Of a stretch of DNA of 64,000 nucleotides, positions 1-8,133 are shown piece after piece (positions within the stretch are counted from its first letter, which is position 1; each line of letters begins with the position of its first letter). Location of the stretch: contig NZ_CP038452.1 of the NCBI RefSeq assembly GCF_004684245.1, positions 916,796 to 980,795 of the forward strand. Reading direction: 5' to 3'. The notes below the pieces were generated by a model. That model made no database searches. It was not told where the DNA came from and saw only the letters and a program-made list of their open reading frames with translations. The translations under genes were made by a program, and so were the position numbers. This DNA comes from Thermus caldilimi (GTDB taxonomy: Bacteria > Deinococcota > Deinococci > Deinococcales > Thermaceae).

Positions 1-173
1 GGCTCAGACCACCCCTGGCCCCCATGCACCGGGTAGCTCCGCCCCCGCACCCAGGTGCGCAGGGTGGCCTCGGGAACCCCCAGGTACCGGGCCGCCTCCC
101 GCAGGGTGTACAGGGGCCGGTCCCGAGGGTCCAGGGCCAGGACGCTGGCGATGCCCTTAGCTCCCGCCCTCAT
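1..173 (-). CDS. DUF433/MerR-like HTH protein, N-terminal part (runs off window)
   Basis: The gene starts at an ATG preceded by a GTGGGG stretch and continues past the window edge, so only about 57 residues are visible. Residues 20-45 read YTLREAARYLGVPEATLRTW, a compact helix-turn-helix of the kind that opens DUF433 antitoxin-like proteins and MerR-type regulators. By family knowledge such proteins are often antitoxins paired with PIN toxins; the partner would lie outside the window. The function is inferred from this short stretch only. Confidence 0.6.
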   Translation of the reverse strand, partial: MRAGAKGIASVLALDPRDRPLYTLREAARYLGVPEATLRTWVRGRSYPVHGGQGWSE

Positions 174-338
174 CCCCACTAAAGTACCACAGGAACATCG
201 AGGAACACGGGAGCAGGACTCCATGAGGCCATCCCCAAAAGACGAGGGGACCCCCCAAGGGAGTCCTCCGGCCACCAGAGGGCTTGCCACAAAGGAGGCC
301 CGCTTCAGGGTAGCTTGAGTATGTCAGAGTGTGGCAAG

Positions 339-650
339 TTAGGGGCTTTGGCGGCTCTGGATGCCGAAGTAAAAGCCTAGGACCGCGCCGAAGATGCCCA
401 CTAAGGGGGAGAGCACAATGCCTGAGAGCTTTAGTAAATCGTCCAAGGTGTGAACCAGGGGCCACCCCTTTATGAGTAGGGCTAAGGTGATGCCCACTAG
501 GGCCAAGACTAGGATGAAAGCAAGGGCAACCCGGGTCCATTCCTGGGGCACCCTCGGGTCGAAGGGGCGCGTTGGGGGTGGCCCCAGGTCGCTTTCGGGT
601 ACCCCTGGAAGGCGGATTTCCTCTGCTTCCTTGCCACTCTCGGAAGCCAT
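339..650 (-). CDS. Small membrane protein of unknown function
   Basis: This 103-residue protein begins MASESGKEAEEI. An acidic, proline-rich N-terminal half of about 45 residues is followed by two hydrophobic segments (roughly residues 43-62 and 75-97), which suggests a two-pass inner-membrane protein with a cytoplasmic head. A longer reading from upstream would only add arginine/tryptophan-rich sequence that looks non-coding, so the internal ATG is preferred. It lies just downstream of a ribbon-helix-helix gene on the same strand and is probably cotranscribed with it. No family was recognised. Confidence 0.6.
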   Translation of the reverse strand: MASESGKEAEEIRLPGVPESDLGPPPTRPFDPRVPQEWTRVALAFILVLALVGITLALLIKGWPLVHTLDDLLKLSGIVLSPLVGIFGAVLGFYFGIQSRQSP

Positions 651-660
651 TTGGATCCCC

Positions 661-873
661 CTAGCGGACCACCACCTCCACCATGGACCCGTCCGGACGC
701 CGCAGAAGCACCTTGCTCCCCTTCTCCACCTCCTCCACAAAAAACTTGCTGAGCTGCAAGGCCCGCTGCACCGCCACCGTCTGGTTGGTCCCCTCGTGCT
801 CCGCCAGGAAGCGGATGGCCTCCAAGTCCCGCTCCGTGAGGTTCATGCTGACCCGCTTCACATTGGCCGCCAT
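661..873 (-). CDS. Ribbon-helix-helix DNA-binding protein
   Basis: This is a 70-residue protein starting MAANVKRVSMNLTERDLEAI. A short beta strand (KRVSMNLTE) followed by two helices matches the ribbon-helix-helix fold used by CopG/Arc-type repressors and antitoxins. The start is set by an AGGAGG ribosome binding site six bases upstream; a longer frame exists but lacks one. A plausible promoter lies about 48 bp upstream. The C-terminal part (RRPDGSMVEVVV) is beta-like. It could repress itself and the membrane-protein gene downstream. No toxin partner is recognised. Confidence 0.7.
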   Translation of the reverse strand: MAANVKRVSMNLTERDLEAIRFLAEHEGTNQTVAVQRALQLSKFFVEEVEKGSKVLLRRPDGSMVEVVVR

Positions 874-920
874 CTTTTTCCTCCTCCTGTCTGCCTGGTA
901 TGTGAACATCAGGCATACGC

Positions 921-949
921 AATGTACCCTAGAGGTATCTATGGTGCAA
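921..949 (-). promoter_or_regulatory. Putative sigma-A promoter for the RHH gene
   Basis: On the minus strand a TTGCAC -35-like hexamer is separated by 17 bp from a TACATT -10-like hexamer. It sits about 48 bp before the RHH start codon. Match and spacing are good, but transcription is inferred. Confidence 0.45.
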
Positions 950-1058
950 AATGGGAAAGCTATGGCTTCCCATCGGCTGGAATGGGTCATAAGAACTCCT
1001 TTGGGGTGGAGAAAAGGACATAAAGGGGGGAACTCCTAGTGGGCCAGAAGTTCTCCCC

Positions 1059-4000
1059 TCATCGGAACCGGTCCTCCGTGTACGCCCTCAGGGGGCGCAC
1101 CCGTCCCGCCTCCCAAGGGTAGCGGGGCCGCAGGCGGTCCAGGGGGAAGGCCGATAGCCGCCCGAGGATGTGGGCCCGCTCTTCCTCCGTGAGCCCGAAA
1201 AGGTCAAAGACAGCCTCGTCCACCTCTCTTAACCTTCGGAAGAAGGCCTCCTGTACCCCGGCGAAGGAACGGGCTTTCGCCTCATAGGTCGCCAGGAGTT
1301 CCTTGTAGTCCGTGGGCACGAAAAGCTTCTGGAGTTCCTCGCTTCCCACCCGCTCCGTTTCGACCGAGGTCAGCATCAGGTACACGAACCGGGCCAGGTC
1401 TGGGTCCTTCAGGTCAAGGCGGTCAAAGAGGCCCGCCTGGAGGACCGTGCCCTCCACCCGAAGCTCCTCCGGGGAAGGTGCCCCCTGCCACTCCGTGAAG
1501 TTCAGCCCTAAACCGGGGGCGCGCAAGGAAAGGCCCTCCCGGGCCTGCATCCGCTTCTCCACCTCCGCCAGAAGCCAAGCCCGGGGGTTGTCCCGGGACA
1601 CCCCGGCCAGGCGCTCCAACTCCCTGTAGAGCTCCCCAAGACGCCCCAGGGTTTCCTGGTTGGGTTCCTTGGGCCAGGGAAGGGCCTCGAGGGTCCGGGG
1701 GTAGATGTGGGCAAAATAGCCCTGTATGACGCCGCTACGCAATCGCAAAACGTAGTACCAGCGCACCAGAGAGGAGTTCAGGTAGGCCGCTAGGGCTTCG
1801 CCGAGGTGCGCTTGGGGAACACCTACAATCAGCGTATCAAGCGGTACCGGCTCACCTTCTTTGTTCCCAACCAGGGCTCCGAAGGGTGACAAAGCGATAT
1901 TGGCAACGGCCAGGTACGCGTCTGGGGGGTTTGCGTTACCCCAAAGGCTCAGTTTCCCGTAGGGCCTTCCCCTCACCGCCTCCAGGTCCACGTAGCCCAC
2001 GGGCTCCCCGGAGTAGGCCACCGCCAGCCCCCGCCCGGCGATGACCAGCACGGGATCGGCCCCGGTGGGCCCCTCCGTGACCTCCACCCCGCCCCGCTGC
2101 ACCCCGTAGGTCCACCAGAAAGGCTTTGGCCGCCTCTCCCGGGTATACTGCGTGACCATGGCCTCCGTGAGGGGCACGTACCGGCTTCCGTTGGGGTAGA
2201 GCTTGCGCAAAAGGGGAGCGTCCCCTTCCCGCAAAAGGGGGAGTAGGTACTCCCCGTAAAGATCCTTTGCCTCCCGGTTCTCCCTTGAGGCGGGATTGAC
2301 CTTCTCGTCAAAGAAATCCCCGTAGGGAATGCGGGCCACCTCGTGGGGCTCGGGCTCCTTGGGCCAGGAGGAGGGTACCCAGAGCTCGATTTCGTCCTCG
2401 GGATTGGCAGGGGTGCGCTCCACGATGAGGACCATGGGCACCCGGGCCGCGTCCCAGATGGGCTTCTGCCTGCCCTCTTCTTCCACGAACTCCAGCCACA
2501 CCAGCTTCCTAAGGGCGTACCCCTTCCCCGGCCACAGGAGGGACCACACGGGGGCTGCGGCTTCGCTGGAGGCGTATCCCCCAGAAACCACCATCCCCAG
2601 CTTTCCCCCCTTTCGCACCCAAGGTGTTGCCGAACCTTTCGAACCCTTGAGGGCCCTCCACAGGAAGAGGAGGCCCGTGTCCCCGTTCTGGCCCCAAACC
2701 TCCTCGTAGAGGTCCTGGATAGCCGGGCCGTACTTGGCCCGTTCGGCCCGGATGTACGGGGGATTGCCCACCACGTAGTCCCACTCCCCAGTGTCCCGGG
2801 CTCGTTCCCCTTCGGACAGGTGTTCCTCTCCAATGGCTTGGGCTACGTCCCGGTCGTCCAGGAGGCTGTTGAGGTTGTAGACGTTCACCCGGTGCTTCCC
2901 CTTGGGGTCCAGGCGCAAGAGCCCCCAGAGGAGCTGGAACATGCTGATGTAGCTGGCGAAGGGGTTGAGGTCAAAGCCCCAGATGGAGGCTCCCAGAGCC
3001 TCGGGGTCCGGGGAGACCCCCCGCCTCCGGGCGTCCTCCACCCGGTGGTGCAGGTAGCGCACCAGGAAGGAGCCCGAGCCGCAGGCGGGGTCCAGGACCC
3101 GGGGGTACTCCTCGGGGTGGGCCAGGGCGGTTTCTCGCAGGATGAAGTCCACCACCTCCTTGGGGGTGTAGAACTCCCCAAGGCGTTTGCGTTTGTCGGG
3201 TGGGAGGAAGCTCTGGTAGATGTCCCCCAGAATCTCCTCAGAAAGCCCGGAGAAGTCGTAGGCGTTCACCCGCAGAATAAGCCGCTGGAGGGCCAGGTCC
3301 ATCTCCCCATTGGTTTCCAGGACCCAAGCAAAAGTCTCCTCCTCGAAGGGCTCCCGGTAGGCTTCCGACAGGTCCAGGGAGGCCACCCGCACCAGGGCCG
3401 TGGCCCGGTCGGTGAGGAACTCCACGAACTCCCGCCACCGCTCCGGTCCCCCATTGGTTAGGCGGCGTTTGGTGAGCCCCAGGTCCTCCAAAAACCGCAG
3501 GAAAAGCACCCGGGCGATAAGCGCCGCAGCAGAGTCCGCGGCGAAGGCCTCCCGGATACGAGGGTTGGTGGGGGCTTCTGACCCTTCCACCTCCCTCCCG
3601 TACTGGTCTGCGAACCGGGGCAGGTGCCGCTCGAAGAGGGCCTTGAGCCTTTCCGGGTACTCCCCTTCGATACGAGCCAGAGCCCGCCGCCGGGTGTCCT
3701 CGTGCGTTCCCTGAAGTTGCTTTCGGGCGTCCTCCAGGCGCTCCCGGTATTCCCGGTAGCGCCTCTCCAGGGCCTTCAACGCCTGCTTCGCCGCCTCTTC
3801 GAGTTCAGCAAAGGATGCCTTGAGATCCTCCTGGAGCTTCCTCGCTCCCTCCGTGTCCAAGGAGATGTAGGCATAGGGAAGCTTCCCTGCTACCAAGGTC
3901 TTCCAGAGTTTCCCGTGCTGGGCCTGCTCCCAGAGGATGGAGGCCAGCTTCTCCCGCAAGGAGGCCGTGGTCTCCTGGGTGAGGTCCAGGGTGAGGAGAA

Positions 4001-4355
4001 CCTTCCCCGTGGCCTCCCGAAGCTGAAGGTGGCGGGGAGTAAGGAAGAGGACGTAGCGGGTGAGGCCCGTAACATACTTGCGCTTGTCCTGCCAAAGAGC
4101 TTCGTTGTCCCTGGGGTTGACAATATGGCGGTCCTCCAGCTTGAAGTCCCCCACTACCCAGGGGTCCCCATGGGCATCTAAGAGCACCAGGTCTGGGTAG
4201 CCTCCCCCCAGGCGGTCCTCCGTGACCACCTTGGTCCGGGGATAACCGAGGAGGCCAGAAAGGAAGGCCTGGAGGTCTGGATTGTAGGACCGCTCGGGCC
4301 GTGTGAAGTCCAGGGAAAGCCAGACGCTCAAGGGGTCAGTAGCAGGACGGGACAT
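1059..4355 (-). CDS. Type IIG (Eco57I-like) restriction-modification enzyme
   Basis: This protein of about 1098 residues fuses endonuclease, N6-adenine methyltransferase and target-recognition parts. Near the N-terminus the PD-(D/E)XK-type signature PDLVLLD...GDFKLED is visible, followed by a long coiled-coil stretch around residues 190-240. The methyltransferase core has motif I DPACGSGSFL and motif IV NPPYIRA. The C-terminal third is the likely recognition domain. I chose the ATG at MSRPATDPL, because the 169 extra codons of the upstream open frame run through the repeat and antisense to the hic locus. It modifies and cuts foreign DNA with one polypeptide. It stands beside other defence genes and a TGTTCCCGG repeat just upstream of its start. 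Confidence 0.9.
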   Translation of the reverse strand: MSRPATDPLSVWLSLDFTRPERSYNPDLQAFLSGLLGYPRTKVVTEDRLGGGYPDLVLLDAHGDPWVVGDFKLEDRHIVNPRDNEALWQDKRKYVTGLTRYVLFLTPRHLQLREATGKVLLTLDLTQETTASLREKLASILWEQAQHGKLWKTLVAGKLPYAYISLDTEGARKLQEDLKASFAELEEAAKQALKALERRYREYRERLEDARKQLQGTHEDTRRRALARIEGEYPERLKALFERHLPRFADQYGREVEGSEAPTNPRIREAFAADSAAALIARVLFLRFLEDLGLTKRRLTNGGPERWREFVEFLTDRATALVRVASLDLSEAYREPFEEETFAWVLETNGEMDLALQRLILRVNAYDFSGLSEEILGDIYQSFLPPDKRKRLGEFYTPKEVVDFILRETALAHPEEYPRVLDPACGSGSFLVRYLHHRVEDARRRGVSPDPEALGASIWGFDLNPFASYISMFQLLWGLLRLDPKGKHRVNVYNLNSLLDDRDVAQAIGEEHLSEGERARDTGEWDYVVGNPPYIRAERAKYGPAIQDLYEEVWGQNGDTGLLFLWRALKGSKGSATPWVRKGGKLGMVVSGGYASSEAAAPVWSLLWPGKGYALRKLVWLEFVEEEGRQKPIWDAARVPMVLIVERTPANPEDEIELWVPSSWPKEPEPHEVARIPYGDFFDEKVNPASRENREAKDLYGEYLLPLLREGDAPLLRKLYPNGSRYVPLTEAMVTQYTRERRPKPFWWTYGVQRGGVEVTEGPTGADPVLVIAGRGLAVAYSGEPVGYVDLEAVRGRPYGKLSLWGNANPPDAYLAVANIALSPFGALVGNKEGEPVPLDTLIVGVPQAHLGEALAAYLNSSLVRWYYVLRLRSGVIQGYFAHIYPRTLEALPWPKEPNQETLGRLGELYRELERLAGVSRDNPRAWLLAEVEKRMQAREGLSLRAPGLGLNFTEWQGAPSPEELRVEGTVLQAGLFDRLDLKDPDLARFVYLMLTSVETERVGSEELQKLFVPTDYKELLATYEAKARSFAGVQEAFFRRLREVDEAVFDLFGLTEEERAHILGRLSAFPLDRLRPRYPWEAGRVRPLRAYTEDRFR

Positions 4356-4382
4356 CTCCCCAGGGAGTCTACCATCCCCAAG

Positions 4383-4481
4383 GGGTGTTCCCGGTTTTCC
4401 GGGAACACCCGGGATTTTCGGGAACGGGATCTTTGCCTTCGTTATGGGCAAAATGGCCCTTGTTCCCGATGTTCCCGGTTT
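4383..4481 (+). repeat. TGTTCCCGG palindromic repeat, copy A
   Basis: The copy begins with a perfect inverted repeat, GGGTGTTCCCGG then TTTT then its complement (positions 4383-4410), and ends about 70 bp later with TGTTCCCGATGTTCCCGG. The same order of parts, in reverse complement, recurs at 6915-7013, and a degenerate copy lies at 4873-5009. It sits directly upstream of the restriction-modification gene. Confidence 0.75.
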
Positions 4482-4565
4482 CTGCGAGATAAGACCCCCT
4501 AGGGCTCCGCAGCTTCCGTAAGCCCTAGGGGGGTTGACGGCCTCAGTCCGTTGTATCCTTAGGCC

Positions 4566-4772
4566 GTGAAGCGCACCTTCACCGCCCACCTTTGGCAGGA
4601 AGGGGACCTCTGGGTGGCCTAGTGCCTGGAGGTGGATGTGGCCAGCCAGGGGGCCACCGAAGAGGAAGCCCTGGCCAACCTCAAGGAGGCCCTGGAGCTT
4701 TACTTCGAGCCTCCGACCCCCACCCGGGTGCCCGTGGCGCAGAAAGTGGAGGTGGAGCTTGGGGCCGCTTAG
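4566..4772 (+). pseudogene. hicB: HicB-like antitoxin with in-frame amber stop
   Basis: From a GTG start the frame reads KRTFTAHLWQEGDLWVA, then TAG at 4620-4622, then CLEVDVASQGATEEEALANL and on to a normal end. The two halves together form a standard 68-residue HicB: N-terminal strand, DVASQG turn, EEEALANLKEAL helix. The stop codon looks like a CAG to TAG change. HicB normally neutralises the HicA mRNA interferase. Because the toxin downstream is also truncated, the locus is probably dead. Confidence 0.75.
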
Positions 4773-4872
4773 GCCCCTGCCCTTCCGGGAGGTGAAGCGC
4801 CGCCTCGAGGCCGCGGGCTTCCAGCCCCATTCCCAGCGGGGAAGCCACCTGAAGCTCGTCAAGGAAACCCCC
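4759..4872 (+). pseudogene. hicA: HicA-like toxin remnant, 3' end replaced by a repeat
   Basis: A TTG start overlapping the end of hicB opens a frame reading LRPLPFREVKRRLEAAGFQP and then QRGSHLKLVKE. That is the N-terminal half of HicA, including the GSH segment that carries the catalytic histidine in the family. Recognisable HicA sequence then stops where a TGTTCCCGG repeat begins, and the C-terminal half is not found beyond the repeat. The toxin is therefore truncated. The overlap with hicB is typical of hicBA operons. Confidence 0.7.
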
Positions 4873-5009
4873 CGTGTTCCCGGAAGACCGGAAAGGCCCT
4901 TCGGGACCAGGGAGTTGTTCCCGGTGTGCCCGGAAGAGGAGGCTTACCGGAAACGGGGAAAGCGCCCTCTGAGAAATGGCAAACCCCTCTTGTTCCCGAT
5001 GTTCCCGGT
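4873..5009 (+). repeat. TGTTCCCGG palindromic repeat, copy B (degenerate)
   Basis: It opens with GTGTTCCCGGAAGACCGG, an imperfect version of the copy A palindrome, and ends with the same TGTTCCCGATGTTCCCGG block as copy A. It has the same orientation as copy A and interrupts the hicA remnant. Confidence 0.65.
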
Positions 5010-5066
5010 AAATGGACATGGGGCGTTCCAGGGCTTTGTGATACCTTGGGTCTAAGGGAAGGGGGG

Positions 5067-6332
5067 ATGTCCATGGGAAGCCAAGGAAGGGCAAATGGGG
5101 GTGTCGCTCCCTTGCGTTTGCGCGTGGAGGGTTTCCGCTCCGTGCGGGAACAGGAAGTTGCCCTCGGTCCCATCACCCTTCTCTACGGCCCCAATGGGGC
5201 GGGGAAGTCCTCCCTGCTCTACGCCCTCTTTGTCCTGAAAAACCTCCTTTTGGCCCCCAACCAGCCGCTACCCTCCTTCTTCAACCTGGGCTTCCTCAAC
5301 CTAGGGGGGTTCAGGGAGGTGGTGTACCGGAGGAACCCCCAAGGAACCCTGGCCCTGGCCCTGGAGGTGGAAGAGGCGTGGCAAGGGGAGCGGCTGCGCC
5401 TGAGGCACGGGGTGGCCTTGCGGGAACCCAACTGGGTGGAGTTCGCTTACACCGCTTGGGCGGAAGAGGATGAAAGGCCCCTCTTGCAAGCCCGTGTGGA
5501 GGCCAGCCTCCCCTATCCGGGGGGCGCTCTAGCCCCGGTTCCCTTCTCGTACAAGGGCACCTCGTTGCAGCTTCGCTGGAACGGCTTGGCCTGGACCCTG
5601 GAGTCCACCCCTTCCCCCGAGGTGGCCGCGGAGGTGCAGGACCTCCTGGCCCATCTCAACGCTCCCCTGGAGCGCTTGCGCCGGGTGGCCTTCGCTCCCT
5701 TGGGGCGGGGGTTTACCCAGCCCCAGTACCAGCCCGCTTCCTTCAGCGGCTTGCCCCTGCGGGAGGGGGAGGTGGCCACGGTTTTGGTCCAGGATCCAGA
5801 GCTGGAACTCAAGGTGAGCGCTTACCTGGAGGAGATCGCGGGCCGCCAGCTTCGGGCCCGGCCCCAGGTGGGCACCTCGTTGTTCGGTCTGTGGGTGCTG
5901 GATACGGCCACCAAGGTCGCCCACGAACTGGTCAACGAGGGCTTTGGCGTCAACCAGATGGTCCACCTGCTGGCCCAAGCCCTCTACCGGGACACGGAGA
6001 CGCTCCTGGTGGAGGAGCCTGAGGTCCACCTCCACCCCAGCCTGGTCCGCCGCCTGGCCCGGGAGCTTGCCCGCATCGCCCTGGAGGAGGGCAAGCGCTT
6101 CGTCCTCTCCACCCACAGCGAGGCCCTCGTGAGCGCCTTCCTGGGCCTGGTGGCCGAGGGTACTTTGCCCCCGGAAGCTTTGGTCTGCTACCTGGCGGGG
6201 AAGGAGGCTGGAGAGACCCGCTTCCAGCCCCAGAGGGTCACCCCCGATGGCCGGGTGGAAGGAGGGCTCCTGAGCTTTCTAGAGGGGGAGCTGGAGGACC
6301 TGAGGACCCTCCTGAGCGTGCGGCGTGGGTAA
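5067..6332 (+). CDS. AAA15/21-type ATPase, probable defence protein
   Basis: This 421-residue protein is an SMC/RecF-like ATPase. It has a Walker A motif GPNGAGKSS near residue 35, a Walker B LLVEEPEVHLHP near residue 310 and an H-loop STHSE about 30 residues later. There is no long coiled-coil insertion. This architecture matches the AAA15/AAA21 ATPases of abortive-infection systems such as PARIS AriA and Septu PtuA. The start is set by an AAGGGAAGGGGGG run just before ATG; upstream codons belong to the repeat. Its stop overlaps a PIN-like gene, so the two are cotranscribed and probably act together. The role is inferred from architecture and location. Confidence 0.8.
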   Translation: MSMGSQGRANGGVAPLRLRVEGFRSVREQEVALGPITLLYGPNGAGKSSLLYALFVLKNLLLAPNQPLPSFFNLGFLNLGGFREVVYRRNPQGTLALALEVEEAWQGERLRLRHGVALREPNWVEFAYTAWAEEDERPLLQARVEASLPYPGGALAPVPFSYKGTSLQLRWNGLAWTLESTPSPEVAAEVQDLLAHLNAPLERLRRVAFAPLGRGFTQPQYQPASFSGLPLREGEVATVLVQDPELELKVSAYLEEIAGRQLRARPQVGTSLFGLWVLDTATKVAHELVNEGFGVNQMVHLLAQALYRDTETLLVEEPEVHLHPSLVRRLARELARIALEEGKRFVLSTHSEALVSAFLGLVAEGTLPPEALVCYLAGKEAGETRFQPQRVTPDGRVEGGLLSFLEGELEDLRTLLSVRRG

Positions 6333-6798
6333 GGGGATGGCAGGGCGGATCCTTGCCCTGGACGAGTGGCTCTTTCACGACCTCTGGGGAGAGAACGGCC
6401 CCGAGCGCCTGGGGGAAACCCTCCACCTCTTAGAGGCCATCCTAGCCCAGTGCGACCGCATTCTGTTTCCCCCAGGTAGCCCCTGGGCGGAGAAGGCCTT
6501 CGCCTTAGCCAAGCGGGGAGATCCTCCAATCAGAGTGGCGGCAAGGCTTCTCTTCGGGGGCTTCCTCTGGAACGCCGAAAAGACGACCGTGCCCGATCAT
6601 GAGGGAAACCTGGGAACCCAAGGGAGCTCCATCCCCCAGGAGGATCGCTACCTGGTAAAAGCGGCCTTGGCGTCTCGGGCAGAGGTCCTGGTCACCACGG
6701 ATCAGGGGCTGCTTCAGGCCCTGAGGGCAACGAACCTGTTGCCCGTGAAGGAGCGTGGAGAGTTTCTCCAGGAGTACCTGGGAAAGGGTGTCTCCTGA
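6325..6798 (+). CDS. PIN-domain-like protein, partner of the AAA ATPase
   Basis: The frame opens at a GTG that overlaps the ATPase stop by eight bases; an ATG four codons in is the alternative start. The protein has 157 residues. Its N-terminus contains LALDEWLFHDL, and the C-terminal third has EDRYLVKAALASRAEVLVTTDQ spread over two segments, matching the conserved acidic end of PIN nucleases (ED...A...A..LVTTD). By analogy the ATPase would sense or gate and this protein would be the nuclease effector. It could also be a VapC-like toxin that happens to be in the operon. Confidence 0.65.
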   Translation: MGKGMAGRILALDEWLFHDLWGENGPERLGETLHLLEAILAQCDRILFPPGSPWAEKAFALAKRGDPPIRVAARLLFGGFLWNAEKTTVPDHEGNLGTQGSSIPQEDRYLVKAALASRAEVLVTTDQGLLQALRATNLLPVKERGEFLQEYLGKGVS

Positions 6799-6914
6799 TG
6801 CCCCGCGTCCCGGGCCATGAGGAAACCTTGCAGAACGCCCCCCATGCGCCCACTGGCATTTGGGACGGGTCACAGGATGACCCCTCGCAAACACCTAGGG
6901 GGTATACCTCGGAA

Positions 6915-7013
6915 TTTCCGGGAACACCGGGAACAGAGGGGATTTATGCCGTGCTGAAGGGCATTTCTGGTGTTCCCGGTAAGTTGGGTGTTCCCGGAAA
7001 ACCGGGAACACCC
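6915..7013 (-). repeat. TGTTCCCGG palindromic repeat, copy C (inverted)
   Basis: Read on the minus strand it begins with the same perfect palindrome as copy A (12-bp arms, 4-bp loop, positions 6986-7013) and ends with TGTTCCCGGTGTTCCCGG. It is therefore an inverted partner of copy A, and the two bracket the hic remnant and the ATPase-PIN operon. Confidence 0.75.
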
Positions 7014-7099
7014 GGCGTCCCCCGAGGTCATGAATGAGCCCGGGGCGCACACGGCTTCCCGCTAATCTTTAGGAAAACCCTTTCTCCTTGGGGAGGGGG

Positions 7100-7355
7100 C
7101 TATCCCAAGGTCTTCCGCCCGGTGGCCCGTGCGTAATTCACGGGCGAAGCCCGTATCTTGCGGGTCAGGGGGTCAAGCTCGATCTCCCCCGGCCACGCCA
7201 GGGCCCCAAACTCGGGGTCGGGGCGGGCCTGGGCGAAGAAGGCGGGGTCCCGTGAACTCCCCCGGGGAGAAGGCCACCTCTCCCTCCGTGCCGTCGTCGA
7301 AGCCCAGGAGGAGCCGGTAGCCCCCCAGGGGCTCTGCCCTCGCGATCCGCCTCAC
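7100..7355 (-). pseudogene. Frameshifted DUF2442 protein
   Basis: From a GTG whose GTGA overlaps the stop of the upstream regulator, the frame reads VRRIARAEPLGGYRLLLGF and continues DDGTEGEVAFSP, the typical DUF2442 N-terminus. After EFTG the frame is wrong. One base over, the sequence continues DPAFFAQARPDPEFGALAWP and GEIELDP, the normal C-terminal half, and ends in TAG. About ten family residues are also missing at the join. DUF2442 proteins often accompany toxin-like partners. This copy is probably inactive unless the shift is a sequencing error. Confidence 0.7.
7140..7160 (+). repeat. 21-bp hairpin repeat shared with 30709-30729
   Basis: ACGGGCGAAGCCCGT is a perfect 6-bp stem with a GAA loop, followed by ATCTTG. 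The identical 21 bp lie in reverse complement upstream of the helicase gene. Here it falls within the 3' end of the DUF2442 remnant. Confidence 0.6.
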
Positions 7356-7957
7356 CCCCACACCCGCACCTCCCCCACGGCCCGGTGGAGGGCAAAGTCC
7401 CCCTTCTCCAGGGTGCGCCGCTCCGGAGGGCACCCCAGGGTCTCCACCACGTAGCTCTTCCGGGGGGTGAGGCCCAGGAAGCGCACGGGGTACGGGGGCA
7501 TCTCCCCCTCCCGGGCCGCCACCACCGCCAGCTCCCCCGGCTCCGGCTCCTCCCCCTCCCGGTACACCACGAACCCCTCCCGGTGCCGGAGGGCCCGCAG
7601 GTCCTTGGGGTCCACCTCGGCCCCCGGCAAGCCCAGGACCAGGTAGTCCCCCGTGCCCCACACGGGCACCTTCAGGAGGGGCACGGGAGGGGCCCCGGGC
7701 ACCTCCTCGGCGGTGAGCCCCGGCACCGCCACCCCCGTGGCCTGGGCGAACTCCTCCGGGGTCCAGCGCAGGGCCCGCATCAGGGCCGTAAGCCGCCCGT
7801 AGGACACGTTCTCCAGGTTGATCAGCCCCTTCTCCAGCTTCCACACGTACCCGTCGGAAGCCTCCAACACCTGCGCCACCTGCCCCAGGGTCAGCCCCAG
7901 CTCCCGCCGCCGCCTCGCAATCGCCTCCGCCGCCCGTTGCCTCGCGCTCTCCACCAT
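7352..7957 (-). CDS. XRE-family regulator with cI-like C-terminal domain
   Basis: This is a 201-residue protein. Residues 10-60 form an XRE helix-turn-helix (RRRELGLTLGQVAQVLEASD then GYVWKLEKG). Residues 100-200 are beta-rich (GDYLVLGLPG, GELAVVAAREGEMPPYPVRF) and resemble the C-terminal half of cI/LexA-type repressors, but I do not see a clear catalytic Ser-Lys pair. The start is preceded by GGGGGGT. It is divergent from the pilin cluster and could control it across the 180-bp intergenic gap. It is followed without a gap by the DUF2442 remnant. Confidence 0.75.
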   Translation of the reverse strand: MVESARQRAAEAIARRRRELGLTLGQVAQVLEASDGYVWKLEKGLINLENVSYGRLTALMRALRWTPEEFAQATGVAVPGLTAEEVPGAPPVPLLKVPVWGTGDYLVLGLPGAEVDPKDLRALRHREGFVVYREGEEPEPGELAVVAAREGEMPPYPVRFLGLTPRKSYVVETLGCPPERRTLEKGDFALHRAVGEVRVWG

Positions 7958-8133
7958 ACCCCCCAGAGTTTACCACTTGGCAAAAGAAGGGGGGTGAGAG
8001 GGGGGTAGGAGTAGAGTGGGGTGCCTCCTGGCGGGGAGGGCCAGGGGGGCCCAGCCTGGGGGCATGGACTCCCCCATTTGGGGGATGTACGGGAAGCTCA
8101 AGTAGGGTATTTTCGGTTTGCAAGGAGGGGGTG

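Noticed and set aside
190-217. Possible fourth copy of the TGTTCCCGG repeat (GGAACATCGAGGAACACGGG)
   Set aside because: The resemblance is limited to about 20 bp with mismatches and there is no palindrome, so I did not call it.
4356-4862. N-terminal extension of the restriction-modification protein by 169 residues
   Set aside because: It would run through repeat A and antisense to the hic genes, with Gly/Pro/Arg-rich composition. The internal ATG gives a normal family start.
8071-8084. CCCCCATTTGGGGG as another VHLGVGGPK-type repeat
   Set aside because: Only CATTTGGGGG is shared and the GCCCCAAA arm is missing. It is better seen as a small hairpin between divergent genes.
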